64,000 nucleotides of DNA from Halostreptopolyspora alba (GTDB lineage: Bacteria; Actinomycetota; Actinomycetes; Streptosporangiales; Streptosporangiaceae). The stretch covers positions 1 through 64,000 of the forward strand of contig RJMB01000002.1 of NCBI GenBank assembly GCA_003725585.1. The letters run 5' to 3'. Each line of letters starts with the position of its first letter. Position 1 is the first letter of the stretch. Below are positions 8,848-16,254 of this stretch, piece by piece. Below the pieces are notes generated by a model. The model ran no database searches. It had not been told where the DNA came from and saw only the letters and a program-made list of their open reading frames with translations. The position numbers were made by a program, and so were the translations under genes.

Positions 8848-9833
8848 GCGGCGGCTTCGACGGTCAGGCGCGCCGTAAACTCGCCTCACCCACCCTGGCG
8901 ATGCTACCCCGAGTCTCCGACGGGCTCTCCTTCCTCTACATCGACATCGCCCGCGTCGAACAGACCGAGACCGGCGTCTGCGCGGTGACCGAGCCCGAGG
9001 AGGGCCACCTGCAGCGCACCCACCTGCCCACGGCCGCGCTGGCCTGTGTCCTGCTGGGGCCGGGAACCTCCATCACCCAGCGGGCACTGTCGACCCTCAT
9101 GCGCCACGGCACCACGGTGATCGCCACCGGATCCGGCGGGGTCCGATGCTATGGCGCGCTGCAACCCACCGACCGCACCACCGAATGGCTGGAACGGCAG
9201 GTACGCGCCTGGTCTGATCCCACGGCCCGGCTCGACGTCGCCCGACGGATGTATGAGCTCCGCTTCCAGGAAGACATCACCCCCGGCACACCCCTGGAGC
9301 GGATGCGCGGCATCGAAGGCCAGCGCATGAAAGCGCTCTACCGGGCGCTCGCACAGCGCCACGGCCTGAAACCGTTCAAACGCAGCTACGATCCCAACGA
9401 CTGGGATGGGCAGGACCCGGTGAACCTAGCCCTGTCCGCGGCCAGCGCGGCGTTCTACGGCATCGCCCACGCCGTGATCTGCCACCTCGGATGCTCGCCC
9501 GCGTTGGGATTCGTGCACTCCGGCAAGCAACAGTCACTGGTCTATGACATGGCCGACCTATACAAGGCCGAGGTCACCGTCCCATTGGCGTTCTCCCTGG
9601 CGCGCTCGCCCAACCCGGAATCCGAGGCCCGGCGCACGCTGCGCGAGGACTTCCGGCTCTACCGGCGACTGCCACGCATCGTCAGGGACCTGCAGTGGCT
9701 CCTCGACCCGGAGCGGCCTGACCGCGAGGAAGAAGAGGAAGAGGAGGAGGAACCCGTCCGGCTGGTCGAACTCTGGGATCCGCACCAGGGCAGCGTGCCT
9801 GGGGGTACCAACTACGGCGACGACGTGACCTGA
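8844..9833 (+). CDS. cas1: CRISPR integrase Cas1e
   Basis: Cas1 with Cas2 inserts new spacers at the leader-repeat junction. The 329-residue product has the metal-binding triad: Glu in RGIEGQRMK (about residue 158), His in GFVHSGKQQS (about 225) and Asp in the following DMADLYKAEV helix. It starts at ATG 8844, overlapping cas6 by 4 nt. Near the C-terminus there is a run of nine glutamates (REEEEEEEEEP) not needed for catalysis; such acidic tails vary between species. An intact cas1-cas2 pair and array-specific repeats suggest adaptation is, or was recently, functional. Confidence 0.96.
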   Translation: MSGGFDGQARRKLASPTLAMLPRVSDGLSFLYIDIARVEQTETGVCAVTEPEEGHLQRTHLPTAALACVLLGPGTSITQRALSTLMRHGTTVIATGSGGVRCYGALQPTDRTTEWLERQVRAWSDPTARLDVARRMYELRFQEDITPGTPLERMRGIEGQRMKALYRALAQRHGLKPFKRSYDPNDWDGQDPVNLALSAASAAFYGIAHAVICHLGCSPALGFVHSGKQQSLVYDMADLYKAEVTVPLAFSLARSPNPESEARRTLREDFRLYRRLPRIVRDLQWLLDPERPDREEEEEEEEEPVRLVELWDPHQGSVPGGTNYGDDVT

Positions 9834-9844
9834 GAGGGGATTGT

Positions 9845-10180
9845 GTGGCGAACATGGTGGTCATCGCGACCGCGGCCGTTCCCGAACACGTTCGAGGCGC
9901 GCTGACCCGCTGGATGATCGAACCCAAGGCGGGGCTCTACGTGGGCACACTCTCGGCCCGGGTCCGCGAAGAACTGTGGGACGTGGTCGCCGCCTCCTTG
10001 GGCGAGGGTTCGGCGGTATGCATCCACCCGACGGACACCGAGCAGCGATTCCTTGTCCGAACCGCGGGCCCCCAACGCCGCGAAATCATGGACTACGAGG
10101 GACTACAGCTCATCCAAATGAACCCGGAGGAAGCCCTGACTCCGGACCCAACCGCAGGCTTCCTGCCCGAAGGATGGTGA
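9845..10180 (+). CDS. cas2: CRISPR adaptation protein Cas2e (CasF-type)
   Basis: Cas2e is the structural partner of Cas1 in spacer acquisition. The 111-residue product matches the type I-E subfamily: MVVIATAAVPEHVRGALTRW at the start and the segment LYVGTLSARVREELW. It starts at GTG 9845, 11 nt after cas1, and is the last gene of the operon. The leader of CRISPR array 2 follows within 30 nt of its stop. Confidence 0.94.
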   Translation: MANMVVIATAAVPEHVRGALTRWMIEPKAGLYVGTLSARVREELWDVVAASLGEGSAVCIHPTDTEQRFLVRTAGPQRREIMDYEGLQLIQMNPEEALTPDPTAGFLPEGW

Positions 10181-10209
10181 CCAAAGCAATGGGTACAGAG
10201 GGTGACTTT

Positions 10210-10288
10210 ATGATTACACCTGAACTCGGCAGCGGGTAGATTTTGGTAAATAATTGGTAACGACGAAAGTCGTCGCAGGTCGGTAAGT
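10210..10288 (+). promoter_or_regulatory. Leader of CRISPR array 2
   Basis: This AT-rich block precedes the first repeat of array 2. It carries ATGATTAC at 10210-10217, GGTAAC at 10256-10261 and AGGTCGGTAAGT at 10277-10288, touching the repeat. All three occur at the same distances in leader 1. A small hairpin ACGAC-GAAA-GTCGT (10260-10273) lies between the last two motifs and is not shared with leader 1. Confidence 0.87.
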
Positions 10289-10971
10289 CAGAGCCCCACG
10301 GACGTGGGGATGGACCGGTGGAGGTCGGCCCCGCGGCGATCGAGTACAGCAGAGCCCCACGGACGTGGGGATGGACCGCGGGCATGGGCGGCAGTTTCGT
10401 GATCCTGGACCAGAGCCCCACGGACGTGGGGATGGACCTGCTCGCCGACTCGGATCCCGAGGTCGAGGGCGCAGAGCCCCACGGACGTGGGGATGGACCG
10501 GCGGTATCGAGGACGTCGTCATCCTCGAGGGCCAGAGCCCCACGGACGTGGGGATGGACCGCTGGCCTCGGTGACCATGACCACCGGGGCCACCAGAGCC
10601 CCACGGACGTGGGGATGGACCTCGGCGGGATCACCTCGGCAACCGTCAACCCCGCAGAGCCCCACGGACGTGGGGATGGACCGCCGAACTGGAGCCCGCC
10701 AAGCACGGCGACGACCAGAGCCCCACGGACGTGGAGATGGACCGGGTCGAGCCGGCTGGGAAGGCCGGCAAGGATCCAGAGCCCCACGGACGTGGGGATG
10801 GACCGTCCGCGGGCGCGGCCAGCTCTGCGGGCTGGGACAGAGCCCCACGGACGTGGGGATGGACCTCCCCCATACTCCGAAACCACGTCAGAGCGGACCA
10901 GAGCCCCACGGACGTGGGGAATGGACCTGTTCGCCCGTCGGCGTATCTGCTGGCACAGGCCAGAGCCCCAC
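10289..10971 (+). CRISPR. CRISPR array 2, type I-E, 11 full repeats plus a partial 12th
   Basis: Repeats of 28 nt start at 10289, 10350, 10411, 10472, 10533, 10594, 10655, 10716, 10777, 10838 and 10899, period 61. All begin CAGAGCC and contain CCCCACGGACGTGGGG. Decay rises with distance from the leader: repeat 8 has GGAGATGG instead of GGGGATGG, repeat 11 has one inserted A, and the 12th keeps only about its first 11 nt (10961-10971). Eleven spacers of 33 nt (34 after the inserted base) are present. Transcription is to the right, away from cas2. Confidence 0.97.
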
Positions 10972-10972
10972 C

Positions 10973-11001
10973 GGTGCTCCCCTCACACGCGGGGAGGGAC
11001 C
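10973..11001 (+). repeat. Divergent I-E-like repeat relic at array 2 end
   Basis: Directly after the truncated 12th repeat is a 29-nt sequence with the layout of an actinobacterial I-E repeat but a different stem: CCCC-TCACACGC-GGGG, ending AGGGACC. It cannot be a point-mutated copy of the local repeat, because stem and loop differ together. It joins directly to the cas3 fragment. Likely a remnant of another array. Confidence 0.5.
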
Positions 11002-11155
11002 AACCCCGAACCGCTGGAGACCACGCAACGCAAACCGCTGACCCTCCACCCCCGCGAGGTGCCGTTGCCCGGAGGCGATACCACCCCCTCGACCGCGCCG
11101 TGCAGGAGGAACTGGCCGCGCTGGTGGAACAGGGTGGCGCCGCGGCCGTGCTGCG
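11001..11155 (+). pseudogene. Frameshifted internal fragment of a cas3 gene
   Basis: Positions 11001-11040 match 2681-2720 of cas3 at every base; the following 115 bp match at roughly 80-85 percent. The encoded peptide is the cas3 segment between the two helicase lobes (NPEPLETTQRKPLTLHPREV). One base is missing near 11089 relative to cas3, which shifts the frame. There is no start codon or domain, so it cannot function. Divergence beyond the first 40 bp suggests it came from a different cas3 allele, not from a recent local duplication. Confidence 0.85.
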
Positions 11156-11437
11156 CGGCCAGGCCCGGGTGCGCACCCCCAGGGGACCGACGTCACCCGT
11201 TTCTTCCATGCCGGTGCCCGCGCGGCTCTGGCCACCGCACAGACCCACGGGGTGCGGGTGGCCCTACTGAAGGAGTCCGGCCCCTCGTGCGGCCTTCACC
11301 ACGTCTACGACGGAGAGCGGTACCCCGGCCCCGGCGTCACCGCACAACTACTGCTCGACCACGGCATCAGCGTCTACACCGAGAACGAGATCGAGGCCGC
11401 GGCCGCCCGACTGCACGAGCTGGAGAAAGCGTCCTGA
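11156..11437 (+). pseudogene. 3' portion of a DUF523 (YbbK-like) gene
   Basis: The frame ending at TGA 11435-11437 encodes GTDVTRFFHAGARAALATA followed by ALLKESGPSCG, YDGERYPGPGVTAQLLLDHGI, the conserved C-terminal half of the DUF523 family (normally about 150 residues). The N-terminal half with its CLLG/CPE motifs is absent, replaced by the CRISPR and cas3 debris, and there is a probable frameshift near 11180. An ATG-led piece from 11252 is still open but lacks most of the domain. The function of DUF523 is not established. Confidence 0.75.
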
Positions 11438-11455
11438 CCCCGGGCGTCGTCCGGA

Positions 11456-12460
11456 TCAGGCGGGACGGGCGGCACCGCGGATCTCGCTGGGGGTGACCCC
11501 GTACTCGGCCTTCAGCGCGCGACCCAGGTGGGTGGCATCGGTGATCCCCCAACGCGCGGCGATGGCGGCGCTGCTGCGCTGCTCCAGCGCCGGGTCCTGG
11601 AGGTCGCGGCGAATCCGGCTCAGGCGCTGGCGCCGAATCCACGCGCCCAGGGTGATGCCGCGCGCACGCAACCGCTTCTGCACGAAACTCACCGAGACGC
11701 CGTGCGCGCGCGCCACCGAGGCCAGGGACAGCCCCGGGTCGCTGAGATTGGCTCGGCAGTACGCCAGGATGCGGTCGGTGACCTCCTCGCCGCCCTCGGC
11801 GGAGGCCGTGTCGGTGAACGTGGAGACCACCAGGGAGACCAGTGCGTCGGCCAGGTGCAGCGTGCTCGGGGCCGGGGCGTCGTTCAGCCCCGCTTCCAGG
11901 TCGGCGAGCTCGGTCAGCAGCGTCGTCACCAGCGGCCGCACGCCTTCGCTCGCGCGGACCGGCTGGGCGGTGCGCCCGCTGAGCAGCTCGGCGTGGGCGC
12001 CCAGGGCGGCCCATGGGATGCCGAGCACCACGGTGTCGTAGGCCTCCGGGAAGCGCATCTGGTACGGCCGCCCGGTCTCGTAGGCGACCAGTTCCCCGGC
12101 CGAAACCGTGCACTCCTTCCCGCCCTGGGCGATATGACCGCGCCCCCGCTGATGAAGCGCGACCTTGAGGAGGCGCGGGGTTCCTGAGTCCACGACGGCG
12201 TCGTTCCGGCTGACCAGGGTGGGCGTACACCGGATCCGGGTGACCACCAGGTCATTGACCCGCAGCCCGCGAAAGCGCGCCCGGAATCCCGACCCGCTCC
12301 GCGTGGTCTCCCCACCGGTGTGCACCACACGGCCCCCCGACGTACCGGGGCACCCGAGGGGAGCGATCCGCAGCGGCACGAAGGCCGACGAGGCCTGTTC
12401 CTGGAACTCCTCAACCCGCGTGGAGACGACATCGAGGCTCTCTCCGGTGGATGTGGACAC
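11456..12460 (-). CDS. AraC-family transcriptional regulator
   Basis: The 334-residue product has an N-terminal AraC-binding-like ligand domain (about 20-200, with HQRGRGHIAQGGKECTVSAG typical of the cupin-like strand region) and a C-terminal AraC/XylS double helix-turn-helix (about 230-330, ending ALKAEYGVTPSEIRG). The GTG at 12460 has GGAGGTGAG just upstream. It is divergent from the GMC oxidoreductase and aldehyde dehydrogenase genes with 182 bp between, so it probably activates or represses them in response to their substrate. A 12-bp direct repeat in that gap is a candidate binding site. Confidence 0.9.
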   Translation of the reverse strand: MSTSTGESLDVVSTRVEEFQEQASSAFVPLRIAPLGCPGTSGGRVVHTGGETTRSGSGFRARFRGLRVNDLVVTRIRCTPTLVSRNDAVVDSGTPRLLKVALHQRGRGHIAQGGKECTVSAGELVAYETGRPYQMRFPEAYDTVVLGIPWAALGAHAELLSGRTAQPVRASEGVRPLVTTLLTELADLEAGLNDAPAPSTLHLADALVSLVVSTFTDTASAEGGEEVTDRILAYCRANLSDPGLSLASVARAHGVSVSFVQKRLRARGITLGAWIRRQRLSRIRRDLQDPALEQRSSAAIAARWGITDATHLGRALKAEYGVTPSEIRGAARPA

Positions 12461-12516
12461 GCCTCACCTCCGTGAACTCCGAGAAAAGGAGAATAACGCG
12501 AGCGTAATGCGTCCAT

Positions 12517-12550
12517 GTGGCCTGGGCAACATCGTGGCCTGGGCACGATG
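12517..12550. promoter_or_regulatory. Candidate AraC-type operator
   Basis: GTGGCCTGGGCA occurs twice in tandem (12517-12528 and 12534-12545), offset by 17 bp, and the second copy overlaps an inverted repeat CATCGTG-7 nt-CACGATG (12530-12550). AraC-family proteins often bind two direct half-sites on one DNA face. The site lies mid-way between the divergent regulator and oxidoreductase starts. Confidence 0.5.
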
Positions 12551-12642
12551 TCCGCCGACTGGCGAGTCCCCGTACCTGATCTGGCCTTTCTGTGGCGCAT
12601 ATCACCTCTAGAGTGCGACGCAGCCCTACAAAGTGAGGTGAT

Positions 12643-14169
12643 ATGGCAGTGCCGACGCGGCAACGGGAGTTCGACCACGTGATCGTGGGCGCGGGCTCGG
12701 CTGGATGCGTGCTGGCCCGCCGTCTGGTGGACGCCGGGCGCAGTGTGTTGCTCATCGACGCCGGTCCTCGGGACCTCAACCCCGACATCTACTCGCTCCT
12801 CGGTCTGTGGAACCTATGGGAATCCGAGGTGGACTGGGCGTTCACCACCGAGCCGCAGACCTCCGCGGGAGGCGCCACCGTGTTCTGGCCCCGCGGTCGG
12901 GTGTTGGGCGGCAGCAGTTCCCTCAACGGGATGGCCTACGTCCGAGGCGCCGCCGGCGACTACGACAACTGGGCCTACAACGGGTGCCCGGGATGGTCCT
13001 ACGCCGACGTGCTGCCCTACTTCAAACGATCCGAGGACTTCCACGGCCCGACCGCCGAGCACCACGGTGTGGGCGGCCCCCACCCGGTCACGCTCAACGA
13101 GCACCCAACGGACGTGTCCACCGCCTTCGTCCAGGCGTGCCAGGACTACGGCATCCCGTTCAACCCCGACTACAACGGCGCGGACCCCCTCGGGGTCAGC
13201 TACATTCAACAGTCGGTGCACGACGGCCGCAGGGTGAGCGCCTGGTCGGCCTTCTGCCTGCCCATCGCCGACGACGAGCGGCTCACCGTCGCCCCCGGGA
13301 CCACGGTCACCCGCCTGCGTTTCGAGGGCCCGACGTGTGTCGGCGCTGCCCTCCACGGGGCCGAGGGGGAGACGGAGGTCCGCTCCCGCGGTGAGGTGAT
13401 CCTCGCCGCCGGCACCGTCGGTTCCGCGCACCTGCTCCAGCTCAGCGGAATCGGACCGGCCGACGAGCTGCGGCGGCTCGGCATCGAGGTACGCGCCGAC
13501 CTGCCCGGGGTGGGCCGCAACCTGCACGACCACATCCTCGCGCCGGTGGTCTGGGAGGCCACCAGGCCGATCGGTGAGCTGCACGGAACCCCCCTGGAGG
13601 CGCACTTCTTCGAACGCAGCGACCCCGGGATGCCCGCTCCCGACCTCCAGCCGCTGTTCATCCCCATGCCGCTGCCGGTGGTGGGCTACGACGGCCCGGA
13701 GCACGGCTACACCCTGCTCGCCGGGGTCATCCGGCCGCTGAGCCGAGGCCGGATGTGGCTGCGCTCGGCCGACCCCACCCAGGCTCCCGCACTGGACCCC
13801 CGCTACCTCGCCGAACCCCAGGACCTGGCGGCCATGCGCCGGGCACTGTCGATGTCGCGCGAGATCGGGGAGGCAACGGCGATGCGGGAGTGGCGGCTCA
13901 GGGAGGTCGCCCCCGGGCCGGACGTCCGCGACGACGACGCGCTCCGCCACTACATCCACACCCAACTGCTCACCTACCACCACCAGGTCGGAACCTGCCG
14001 CATGGGGATGGACCAAGGCGCGGTGGTGGACCCCCGGCTTCGGGTGCGCGGTGTGGCGAACCTGCGGGTCGCCGACGCATCGGTGATGCCCAGTGTGCCC
14101 TCCGGAAACACCCACGCCCCCACGATGATGATCGCCGAGCGCGGCGCCGAGCTCGTACTCGACGGATGA
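12643..14169 (+). CDS. GMC-family FAD oxidoreductase (choline dehydrogenase-like)
   Basis: GMC enzymes oxidise primary alcohols to aldehydes using FAD. The 508-residue product has the N-terminal ADP-binding motif VIVGAGSAGCVLARRL, the GMC signature RGRVLGGSSSLNGMAYVRG, and the C-terminal active-site segments HHQVGTCRMG and PSGNTHAPTMMIAERGAE, which carry the catalytic His and the Asn/His pair. ATG 12643 has GTGAGGTGAT upstream. It is translationally coupled to an aldehyde dehydrogenase, so alcohol to aldehyde to acid is the likely joint reaction. Choline to glycine betaine is the best-known case, but the substrate cannot be read from sequence alone. Confidence 0.9.
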   Translation: MAVPTRQREFDHVIVGAGSAGCVLARRLVDAGRSVLLIDAGPRDLNPDIYSLLGLWNLWESEVDWAFTTEPQTSAGGATVFWPRGRVLGGSSSLNGMAYVRGAAGDYDNWAYNGCPGWSYADVLPYFKRSEDFHGPTAEHHGVGGPHPVTLNEHPTDVSTAFVQACQDYGIPFNPDYNGADPLGVSYIQQSVHDGRRVSAWSAFCLPIADDERLTVAPGTTVTRLRFEGPTCVGAALHGAEGETEVRSRGEVILAAGTVGSAHLLQLSGIGPADELRRLGIEVRADLPGVGRNLHDHILAPVVWEATRPIGELHGTPLEAHFFERSDPGMPAPDLQPLFIPMPLPVVGYDGPEHGYTLLAGVIRPLSRGRMWLRSADPTQAPALDPRYLAEPQDLAAMRRALSMSREIGEATAMREWRLREVAPGPDVRDDDALRHYIHTQLLTYHHQVGTCRMGMDQGAVVDPRLRVRGVANLRVADASVMPSVPSGNTHAPTMMIAERGAELVLDG

Positions 14170-14201
14170 CGGACCGAGCAGTGACCGCAGAGGAGCCCAC
14201 A

Positions 14202-15641
14202 ATGCGAACCGAGATGCTGATCGACGGCGAATGGACCACCGGGTCCGGCCGGACCTTCGCCACGCGCGATCCCGCCACGGGAGAGACCATCGCCGAGATC
14301 CCCGAGGCCGGCACCACCGACGTGGATTCCGCGGTGCAGGCGGCCTCCCGGGCCTTCGAGTCCGCGGAGTGGGCGGACATGCTGCCCGCGGCCCGCGCCC
14401 GGCTGCTGCTGCGCCTGGCCGACCTCGTGGAGGAGCACACCGAGGAACTCGCCCGGTTGGAGACCACCGACCAGGGCCAACCCCTGGGGATCAGTGGGGG
14501 GATCTCCGTGCCCAACGTGGTGGACCACCTGCGGTACTACGCCGGTTGGGTCACCAAGATCACCGGGATCACCGCGCCGGTGTCGCTGCCCGACGTGGAC
14601 TACCGCACCCGCCGCGAACCCCTGGGCGTGTGCGGACTGATCACCCCGTGGAACTTCCCCTTGATGATCCTGGTGTGGAAGCTGGCCCCGGCCCTGGCCA
14701 CCGGGAACACCGTGGTGGTCAAACCCCCCGAGCAGGCCCCACTGAGCACCCTGCGCCTGGCCGAGCTGGTCCGGCAGGCCGGTATCCCCGACGGGGTGGT
14801 CAACGTCGTCACCGGGGGACCCGAGGTCGGGCAGGCCCTGGTGCGCCACCCCAAGGTCGCCAAGATCTCCTTCACCGGCTCGACCCAGGTGGGTCGCGAG
14901 ATCGCCGCGGAGGCGGGACGCGCCCTGAAACGGGTGTCGTTGGAACTGGGCGGGAAGGCCCCCTCGATCATCGCCGCCGACGCCGACCTGGACGCCGCGG
15001 TGCAGGGCAACATCATGGGCGGGCTGCTCAACTCCGGGCAGGTCTGCGCCGCCTACACTCGGTTCTACGTCGATGCCGAGCGCCATGACGAGTTCACCGA
15101 GAAGCTCGCCGGGGCCGCCGCCTCGATGAAGCTCGGCCCCGGGCTGAACGAGGACACCCAGATGGGGCCGCTGGTCTCCGGCGAGCACCTCGCGCAGGTC
15201 GAGCGCTACGTCGATCTCGGAAAGGCCGAAGGGGCCGAGCTGCGCACCGGTGGCACCCGCCCCGACGGGGAGCTCGCCGACGGCTACTTCTACCGGCCCA
15301 CGGTCTTCTCCGGGGTCACCGACGACATGACTATCGCGCGGGAGGAGATTTTCGGTCCGGTGCTGAGCGTGCTCTCCTACGAGGACCCCGAGGAGCTGGC
15401 CGCCCGCGCCAACGACACCGACTACGGGCTGGCAGCGGTGATCTGGTCACGCGACATCTCCACGGCCAACCGGCTCGCCCGCCGGATCAAGGCCGGTAGC
15501 GTCTACGTCAACATGCCGCCCATGCTGGACGCCGCCGCGCCCTGGGGCGGAATGAAGTCCTCCGGTCTCGGTCGGGAGATGGGCTGGGAGGGCATCGAGG
15601 CCTTCACCGAGACCAAGAGCATCTGGACCAGCCTGGCCTGA
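14202..15641 (+). CDS. NAD(P)-dependent aldehyde dehydrogenase
   Basis: The product of 479 residues belongs to the ALDH superfamily. The general-base glutamate is in SLELGGKAPSII and the nucleophilic cysteine in NSGQVCAAYTRFY; the cofactor region TPWNFPLMI and the FTGST motif are also present. ATG 14202 is chosen because AGAGGAG lies 7 nt upstream; an alternative ATG at 14166 overlaps the previous stop (ATGA) and would add 12 residues. It follows the GMC oxidoreductase and should oxidise the aldehyde that enzyme makes. Betaine-aldehyde dehydrogenase is a reasonable but unproven guess. Confidence 0.92.
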   Translation: MRTEMLIDGEWTTGSGRTFATRDPATGETIAEIPEAGTTDVDSAVQAASRAFESAEWADMLPAARARLLLRLADLVEEHTEELARLETTDQGQPLGISGGISVPNVVDHLRYYAGWVTKITGITAPVSLPDVDYRTRREPLGVCGLITPWNFPLMILVWKLAPALATGNTVVVKPPEQAPLSTLRLAELVRQAGIPDGVVNVVTGGPEVGQALVRHPKVAKISFTGSTQVGREIAAEAGRALKRVSLELGGKAPSIIAADADLDAAVQGNIMGGLLNSGQVCAAYTRFYVDAERHDEFTEKLAGAAASMKLGPGLNEDTQMGPLVSGEHLAQVERYVDLGKAEGAELRTGGTRPDGELADGYFYRPTVFSGVTDDMTIAREEIFGPVLSVLSYEDPEELAARANDTDYGLAAVIWSRDISTANRLARRIKAGSVYVNMPPMLDAAAPWGGMKSSGLGREMGWEGIEAFTETKSIWTSLA

Positions 15642-16033
15642 CAGCGGGAGTGCGAGCCGTCCACCCGCTCGCGCGGGCCCCGGCCGCGCCGGGACTGCTC
15701 ACCGGGCTTGGGGCGCGAAGGAGGCCCGGCGGTGGTGACCGGGTGACTCCACCCCCGTGCGATCCGCCGTGGGTCTCCCGGTCGGTGGAGGACGAGGTCC
15801 GATCACGCGGTGACCATCGCCGCGCCGTTGAGCTCGCCCCAAGGGATCGGGGACGGGCGCGCCGCCGGGCCCCGCCTCACACGTCCCGCTGCGCAACGAC
15901 CTGCTGGAGAACTACCGCCACCACTACAGCCCGGTGGCGCTCCCGACCCAGATCGTTTCCCACGCTGTACCCACATGGCACAAAAACGCCCGCCATCCCG
16001 AAAGGATGGCGGGCCTATGACCTGCGTATTCAC
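15642..16033. other. Gap between aldehyde dehydrogenase and the island
   Basis: No gene is recognised in this 392-bp chromosomal stretch. A short plus-strand reading around 15880-16010 (including RNDLLENYRHHYSPVALPTQ) looks protein-like but has no start, and is perhaps a decayed gene end. The right part holds the terminator of the pre-insertion tRNA-Pro gene. Confidence 0.4.
15988..16014 (-). terminator. Original chromosomal terminator of tRNA-Pro
   Basis: A perfect 11-bp stem (15988-15998 with 16004-16014) around CGAAA is followed on the minus strand by GTTTTTG. It sits 20 bp past the 3' end of the left tRNA fragment. It was the natural terminator of the tRNA gene before the island separated them. 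Confidence 0.8.
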
Positions 16034-16080
16034 CTGTCGGGACGGCGGGATTTGAACCCATGACCTCTTGACCCCCAGTC
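16034..16080 (-). repeat. attL: 3' half of tRNA-Pro(GGG)
   Basis: These 47 bp match 42278-42324 with two mismatches. They cover the anticodon loop, variable region, T arm and acceptor end of tRNA-Pro read on the minus strand, but the 5' half is missing: after GACTGGGGG the sequence toward the integrase is unrelated. It is the displaced chromosomal 3' end of the target tRNA, that is, one attachment site of the island. Confidence 0.92.
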
Positions 16081-16198
16081 GAAAACGGCCGTTCAGACGG
16101 CCCTGGATCGACCGCGCATAGCTCCCTAAAATCGCAGGTAAAACCGGGTATTGCGATGCCGGTCGGTGTCGCCCGAAGCCGCCCGGTGACGCCTCGTT

Positions 16199-16230
16199 CA
16201 CGGTCAAACCACGGTCAAGCTCACGGTCGA
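16199..16230 (+). promoter_or_regulatory. Three phased direct repeats, candidate integrase arm sites
   Basis: CACGGTCAA (16199), CACGGTCAA (16210) and CACGGTCGA (16222) repeat at 11- and 12-bp spacing, so they lie on one helical face between the att core and the integrase start. Their position and phasing fit arm-type integrase or excisionase sites. Confidence 0.5.
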
Positions 16231-16254
16231 GACCGCCGAGAGAGGAGGCCTTTC

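Noticed and set aside
10110..11496. Long ORFs across CRISPR array 2 (repeated EPHGRGDGP, VHPHVRGA)
   Set aside because: Same repeat artefact; no protein features outside the repeat-derived words.
12814..15188. Minus-strand ORFs of 400-460 residues opposite the GMC oxidoreductase and aldehyde dehydrogenase
   Set aside because: Antisense shadows; catalytic motifs are on the plus strand.
16034..16080. A second functional tRNA-Pro
   Set aside because: Only the 3' half is present; no D arm or 5' acceptor strand can pair.
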